Of a stretch of 11,292 nucleotides of DNA, positions 7,671 to 11,292 are shown one piece after another. Made by a program: the position numbers and the translations under genes. The stretch comes from Saccoglossus kowalevskii (Eukaryota > Hemichordata > Enteropneusta > Harrimaniidae): the NCBI RefSeq assembly GCF_000003605.2, contig NW_003135343.1, positions 327,453-338,744 of the forward strand. Reading direction: 5' to 3'. The notes under the pieces are model-generated. The model had not been told where the DNA came from. It searched no databases and was given only the letters and a program-made list of their open reading frames with translations. The number at the start of each line of letters is the position of its first letter. Position 1 is the stretch's first letter.

Positions 7671-8018
7671 CAGAGTTTTTTGTAGGTGAACATCGCAGTC
7701 CATCACCTGTCAATAATTACTCTTTTGATTCTTTTTGAAAACTACCAGTCTGATTGTTTGATATGTTACATGGAGGTACCGTGGATGGACCTTGATTTTT
7801 ATTTGTTAATTTCGTGGCAATATTATCAATTCTCAATTTTATGTGAATATTTTTGCCATATTTAGTGGAAAATGGTACAAATGTACATGTATTTTCGACT
7901 TCTCCTCGAAAGCTGAGACAGAATATGAAATGCGTAATGCAAGGATATTATTGATTAAAATATATAAAGCTTTTAAAATCACATAACATTTTCTAACAGC
8001 TGGTATACATGTACTTAC

Positions 8019-8022
8019 ACAT
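8019..8022 (-). CDS. USP6NL: Candidate first coding exon of the USP6NL-like gene (ATG T)
   Basis: On the minus strand an ATG (8020-8022) plus one base is followed directly by a consensus GTAAGTAC donor (8013-8018). Joined to 2650 this makes TCG (Ser), giving M-S-E-D-L-D-P-E-A in the required phase. A very short, acidic N-terminus suits a cytosolic RN-tre protein. Against it, the bases before the ATG are a T run, a weak initiation context, and the intron would be about 5.4 kb. Alternatives in the same phase lie at 9869-9911 (14 codons, good initiation context, GTATGT donor) and 9417-9453 (12 hydrophobic codons, GTGAGT donor). Confidence 0.25.
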
Positions 8023-9044
8023 AAAAAAATTCTCATCATAAACTAATGTAAAGCCGATCATTTGCCTTGGGGCAAAAATAGAATCAATATTTGTCTCTTT
8101 TCCCCATATACATGTACCTTGCTTGTAATGACTCAAAATTCATTTTATTTATTTAAAATGCCTCTGGCAATTTTTTAGTGTATCATCTCATTTACTAACT
8201 GTACAATACGTGTAAAATACCTCACACCACATGCTGAGGTGGCAACTCATCGATTTGACTTCAGGGAAAAAAAATTCAATATTTCTTTTTTTTTTTCTTT
8301 ACTAGTATTGACTCAAAATGCATATACAAACTGTAATTTGTATTTATTTAATATGTCTTGGCAAGGGAAATAATTTTTCAGCGAGTGACATTGCGCCAGG
8401 GTCAAGACAACCTTCACGCAAACGATAAGTCCTCGAAAAAGTAAATTGATCATTCACTGCACATAAGTGATTTTCAGATTTGATTGAATTCACTGATAAA
8501 TTAAACACCACGTCACTGATCAATCACATTGGCAATAAACACAGCTGATATGGCCATATGAATTGAGTCCATCGAAATTCAGCACTACACAAAATGTTCA
8601 TTCATACTAAATTCCGAAAAAGGCCAATCATAAAAATTAAATTACTCTGCTATTTTGGAATATTCCTAGAAACACTGCCAGCAGCATTTGCTTTGAATTG
8701 AATACATTCAATCAGGAAACGTAAACACTACTGGATGCAACGATTTTTACAGAGGGGTCAGCAAATCAATTTATTTTTAAAATTAAGAAAGTTTATGCTT
8801 TAATTATTTCAAGAGACAGAGTTTAACAATTTTTATGAATTAGAGATAATCACAAAATTTGCAGGACAATTACCCACTTTAAGTGACTTCCACTACATTT
8901 TTACTTTTTAAATATTATAAAATTATCAAATTTAGAAAATTTCCAAGCAGCAATAATTAAGCGATTTGCAGTACCGGTAGTACAAACCAAACATTTTATG
9001 TTTTAAAAAGACTGACAATAATTCATAAAGAAGTTAAAATGTGC

Positions 9045-9246
9045 GTGATGTGTTGACTCAGGTACAAACGAAACAGCAAAGAAACCAGAGAGAGCTTTCA
9101 CGTTGAACTTTTTGTTTATTCAGCCATTTTCAGTTACACCAGCAACACTACTTTTTACATATCAATACACTTAGGTGATTAGGTGACATATAACACCATT
9201 ACAAAAGTATATATCCTGATGCATGCAATAAAGTAGTCTCAAAACG
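9045..9246 (-). repeat. Right arm of a ~200-bp long inverted repeat
   Basis: Inverted partner of 6052-6253. Its reverse complement begins ACGTTTTGAGACTACTTTATTG and ends CAACACATCAC. Flanking bases outside the arms (CACCAGTG on the left, CATAGGATGG on the right) show no obvious target-site duplication. Whether this is one 3.2-kb element with long terminal inverted repeats or two opposed copies of a short repeat is not decided by the sequence. Confidence 0.9.
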
Positions 9247-9751
9247 TCATAGGATGGTTTGATATGGGTCTTGATATGTTCTTTACATCCAAGTTTCTTC
9301 TAAGTTCTGATAATTCTCAGAGACAAGTGCTGCGCAAAGTTCAAACAACCGAGTCTATTTAAAAAATTATTATGGCTGCCTACTACATGTACAAGTTTAT
9401 AACTTATTGTACTCACAGATGAGCAAAATTAGGCTAAATAAAATAAATTCCATGTTTCTGGTAATTGTACCTATCGATATCGCAAATTGAAATCTAATGT
9501 TAATGAACTCAAAAATTATTTCTCTCTAAGCGAATTAGCTATGGTCATTCCACCAATGCTGTAATTTTTAAATTCAATTACTTCCTTCTACATATTGAAA
9601 TAAACGTATATTCTGAAACTAACTTAGATGTAATTTTTGACAATTTTAGTTAAACTATGATTATGTTGTCAATAATCATACATATGATACATGAAATAGA
9701 ATAAAAACACTAAAATAAAAATCGTTGCCTCCTACCCAGTTTCTTTTTCAG
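9247..9751. other. Gene-free stretch right of the inverted arm
   Basis: No proven exon. It contains one phase-compatible but hydrophobic candidate start exon on the minus strand (9417-9453, donor GTGAGT at 9411-9416) and one TACATGTAC near 9384. Confidence 0.4.
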
Positions 9752-9781
9752 ATCACAGAAACACAAATTTGTTTTGTTCAG
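9752..9781 (+). CDS. Possible 30-nt in-frame microexon
   Basis: A strong acceptor (TTTCTTTTTCAG, ending 9751) and a consensus donor (CAG, then GTGAGT at 9782) enclose 30 bases with no stop in any of the three frames. One frame reads ITETQICFVQ. The length is a multiple of three, as expected for a cassette microexon. No neighbouring plus-strand exon is recognised, so it may be an exon of an unseen gene or a chance pair of sites. Confidence 0.25.
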
Positions 9782-10660
9782 GTGAGTTTGTATGTTTTAC
9801 GGTACATGCATGTTTATACATACAAACCAATACAAGGAGTGTTCAGAATGAGTGATAGAAACACATACCTACAAATCTACCAGACCAAATCAAATTGTAA
9901 ACTTTGGCCATAATTCAACATATGGCGTCTAATAAATAGTAGCTGTATCTATTACATGCATACTTTAAATCTTTCCAACTAAAATTCCTTTACACAGAAA
10001 CTAATGCACCTGTACATTAAACTCCAATCCAAAGACAGGGGCCAAAAGACCTGGAGTGATGGCCCAGTATTACATGTACAATATAGAACGAGCATCTTTG
10101 CAGAATGGTCTGAGCCCTCAATAGGACCAAATTTGTACAGTGTTTGCACTAGATAATTTTCACAATCTGTTTATGGATGGATACAACCAACACACATTGA
10201 CTTCAGTAAAATTCTGAAATTTGCTGAATTATTGAAGGAATTAAAAACCCAACCTGTGGCTATTGGTTTACATGATGAGCCAAGTTGTTTTGGTTACAAT
10301 TAACTGCCATGAGTTCAATTTCTAATCTAACTCACTAAAGGAGATTCAGCAAGTAATTACCTTGATACTATACAGTGAATAAGTGGGGGGTTACCGGTAA
10401 TTCACAAAATTTACTACCAGTTTGTTTTAACCCTTTGATTTTTTCTCCTCCATAAAAAAAAATCAATGCAAATATGTTCACATTTTGTCAAAATTTCAGT
10501 AAATTTCTTCACAATTTGGAGCCATACAGACAGTTTACATATTGCTTTTAGTTTTAATATGGGGAGGACCTTATTATAAACCTTGCAAAATTTATTGAAA
10601 GTAATTTCGTTTTAACAGCATTTTTGAACCGTATGATATTTCATAAATCATATGAAATGG
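9782..10660. other. Gene-free stretch
   Basis: No supported gene. It holds one minus-strand candidate start exon (9869-9911, MAKVYNLIWSGRFV before a GTATGT donor) and TACCGGTA at about 10393. A T-rich stretch near 10430-10560 weakly resembles the intron sequence at 2100-2190. Confidence 0.4.
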
Positions 10661-10674
10661 GTTACCATAGTAAC
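10661..10674. promoter_or_regulatory. X-box (RFX/DAF-19-type site) GTTACCATAGTAAC
   Basis: Two RFX half-sites, GTTACC and GTAAC, are arranged as a near-perfect inverted repeat, matching the 14-bp X-box consensus of ciliary gene promoters. RFX factors bind this as a dimer. X-boxes usually lie within a few hundred bases of a start site, but no adjacent ciliary gene is visible here. Confidence 0.55.
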
Positions 10675-11292
10675 AGAGTCTTCTTGAAACTCATCAGCTG
10701 TACAAGCACATAGTTATATCGTAATGATGCAATAGGGAATTGAATTCCTGGCATCCACAGTAATGTGATATTCCCTTCCTGCAGCAGATCACAGCTAACA
10801 GGCTATTTTCTTCACACCACACATGGGACTACACCTATCAATTAACGTCACACACACAAACTGTAGTGTGGCCATATACTTGGAATTCAAGAAAGAGCAG
10901 TCTTATATTTCTCAGTGTTTTTCTTGAATCGAGACTCGCAATAATTTGTGTCCCAAAAACTTTCAACTTGTTTCCACGAAATGTCGGCACAACATATTGA
11001 TGAAAAAGGCGACGAACACATTATGTTTGACGTCGTTTTGTTAACACAATATTCAAACTCACGAGGAGCATCACACTTTAATTTCAGAAAAAAATCTAAC
11101 TTTCCATTGCATGCATGAGAAACAAGTTGTTCAGATTCCTACAAATCAGGAAAAAATACCAATCTGTCACAGCCGAATGATCCATAAGAAGTAATATAAA
11201 GCCAACCGCTAACAAAATTCGGCCAAATGTGAAAAAATCCTTTGCATATGAATACCTCATTACACAAAGAAAATAGAACACTTCCCCAGGTG
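10675..11292. other. Right end of window without a proven gene
   Basis: Apart from the small frame at 10981-11118, I see nothing decisive. CA-rich stretches occur near 10815 and 10849. The window ends CCCCAGGTG, too short to call a splice site. A minus-strand frame near 11096-11281 has no domain. Confidence 0.4.
10981..11118 (+). other. Small ORF of 45 codons
   Basis: ATG with A at -3 opens a frame beginning MSAQHIDEKGDEHIMFDVV and ending FPLHA, with TGA at 11116-11118. The start is locally CpG-richer than its flanks and includes a GACGTC core (about 11029-11034). I do not recognise the peptide. It is marginally protein-like but of chance length in this composition. Confidence 0.12.

Larger units (their letters stand above)
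6254..9044. other. AT-rich 2.8-kb interior between the inverted arms
   Basis: No transposase, reverse transcriptase or other recognisable protein is encoded on either strand. The longest frames (6515-6838 and 7839-8039, minus) are low-complexity, hydrophobic and have no domain. TACATGTA palindromes recur at about 7243, 7382, 7465, 7883, 8007 and 8108. The candidate first USP6NL exon at 8019-8022 lies inside. Confidence 0.6.

Noticed and set aside
9417-9453. Phase-1 start exon MEFILFSLILLI before GTGAGT (minus)
   Set aside because: Good donor and phase, but a hydrophobic signal-like N-terminus does not fit a cytosolic Rab GAP; kept only as an alternative.
1-11292. tRNA, rRNA, CRISPR array, reverse transcriptase or transposase genes
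   Set aside because: I found no T-loop/GGTTCGA-type box, no regularly spaced repeats and no recognisable transposon protein motif on either strand.

Overview
The window is AT-rich, intron-bearing animal DNA with no bacterial-style gene packing. Exons are short, the GT-AG splice sites are canonical, one acceptor has a long poly-T tract, and dispersed and inverted repeats are common. The palindrome TACATGTA recurs about twenty times. Together with the repeat style (GGACGCACGCAC tandem units, an AGTCCCCG/CGGGGACT terminal hairpin), this suggests a marine invertebrate, perhaps a lophotrochozoan. That placement is inference; the conserved protein only says metazoan.

The one gene I can prove lies on the minus strand at 694-2650. 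Five consecutive exons (2577-2650, 1703-1788, 1528-1570, 1038-1118, 694-801) join in phase into 130 codons. They read as the N-terminal part of a USP6NL/RN-tre-type TBC-domain Rab GTPase-activating protein, ending just after the first TBC motif (YKGIP...RGDIW). The catalytic remainder of the TBC domain would lie to the left of base 1. The start codon lies to the right of 2650 and is not certain. The neatest candidate is a four-base coding exon, ATG T, at 8019-8022 before a perfect GTAAGT donor. It would give a protein beginning M-S-E-D-L-D-P.

From the left: 1-490 is a dispersed repeat remnant with a 3' hairpin. 500-2650 holds the exons, with a cluster of AATAGAARCCGC motifs in the intron at 1341-1493. 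2651-3000 is featureless intron or flank. 3025-3262 and 3675-3909 are two diverged direct copies of a 235-bp segment that share an AAAGATGGC start-like motif and an ATTGGATTGTGGG core. 4390-4608 is a CpG-rich 219-bp unit bounded by perfect 19-bp inverted repeats, followed at once by a degenerate ~150-bp tandem duplication (4609-4926). 6052-6253 and 9045-9246 are two ~200-bp arms in opposite orientation, close to 90% alike, enclosing 2.8 kb of ORF-poor AT-rich DNA. 9250-11292 has no proven gene but holds a 30-nt microexon-like segment and a textbook RFX X-box (10661-10674).

If the USP6NL start lies at or beyond 8019, most of 2651-8018 is its first intron, and the repeats there would be transcribed. 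If it starts closer, 3000-9000 is intergenic. Transcript data would settle this. I see no new enzyme system. The unusual content is repeats and possible regulatory or RNA structure.
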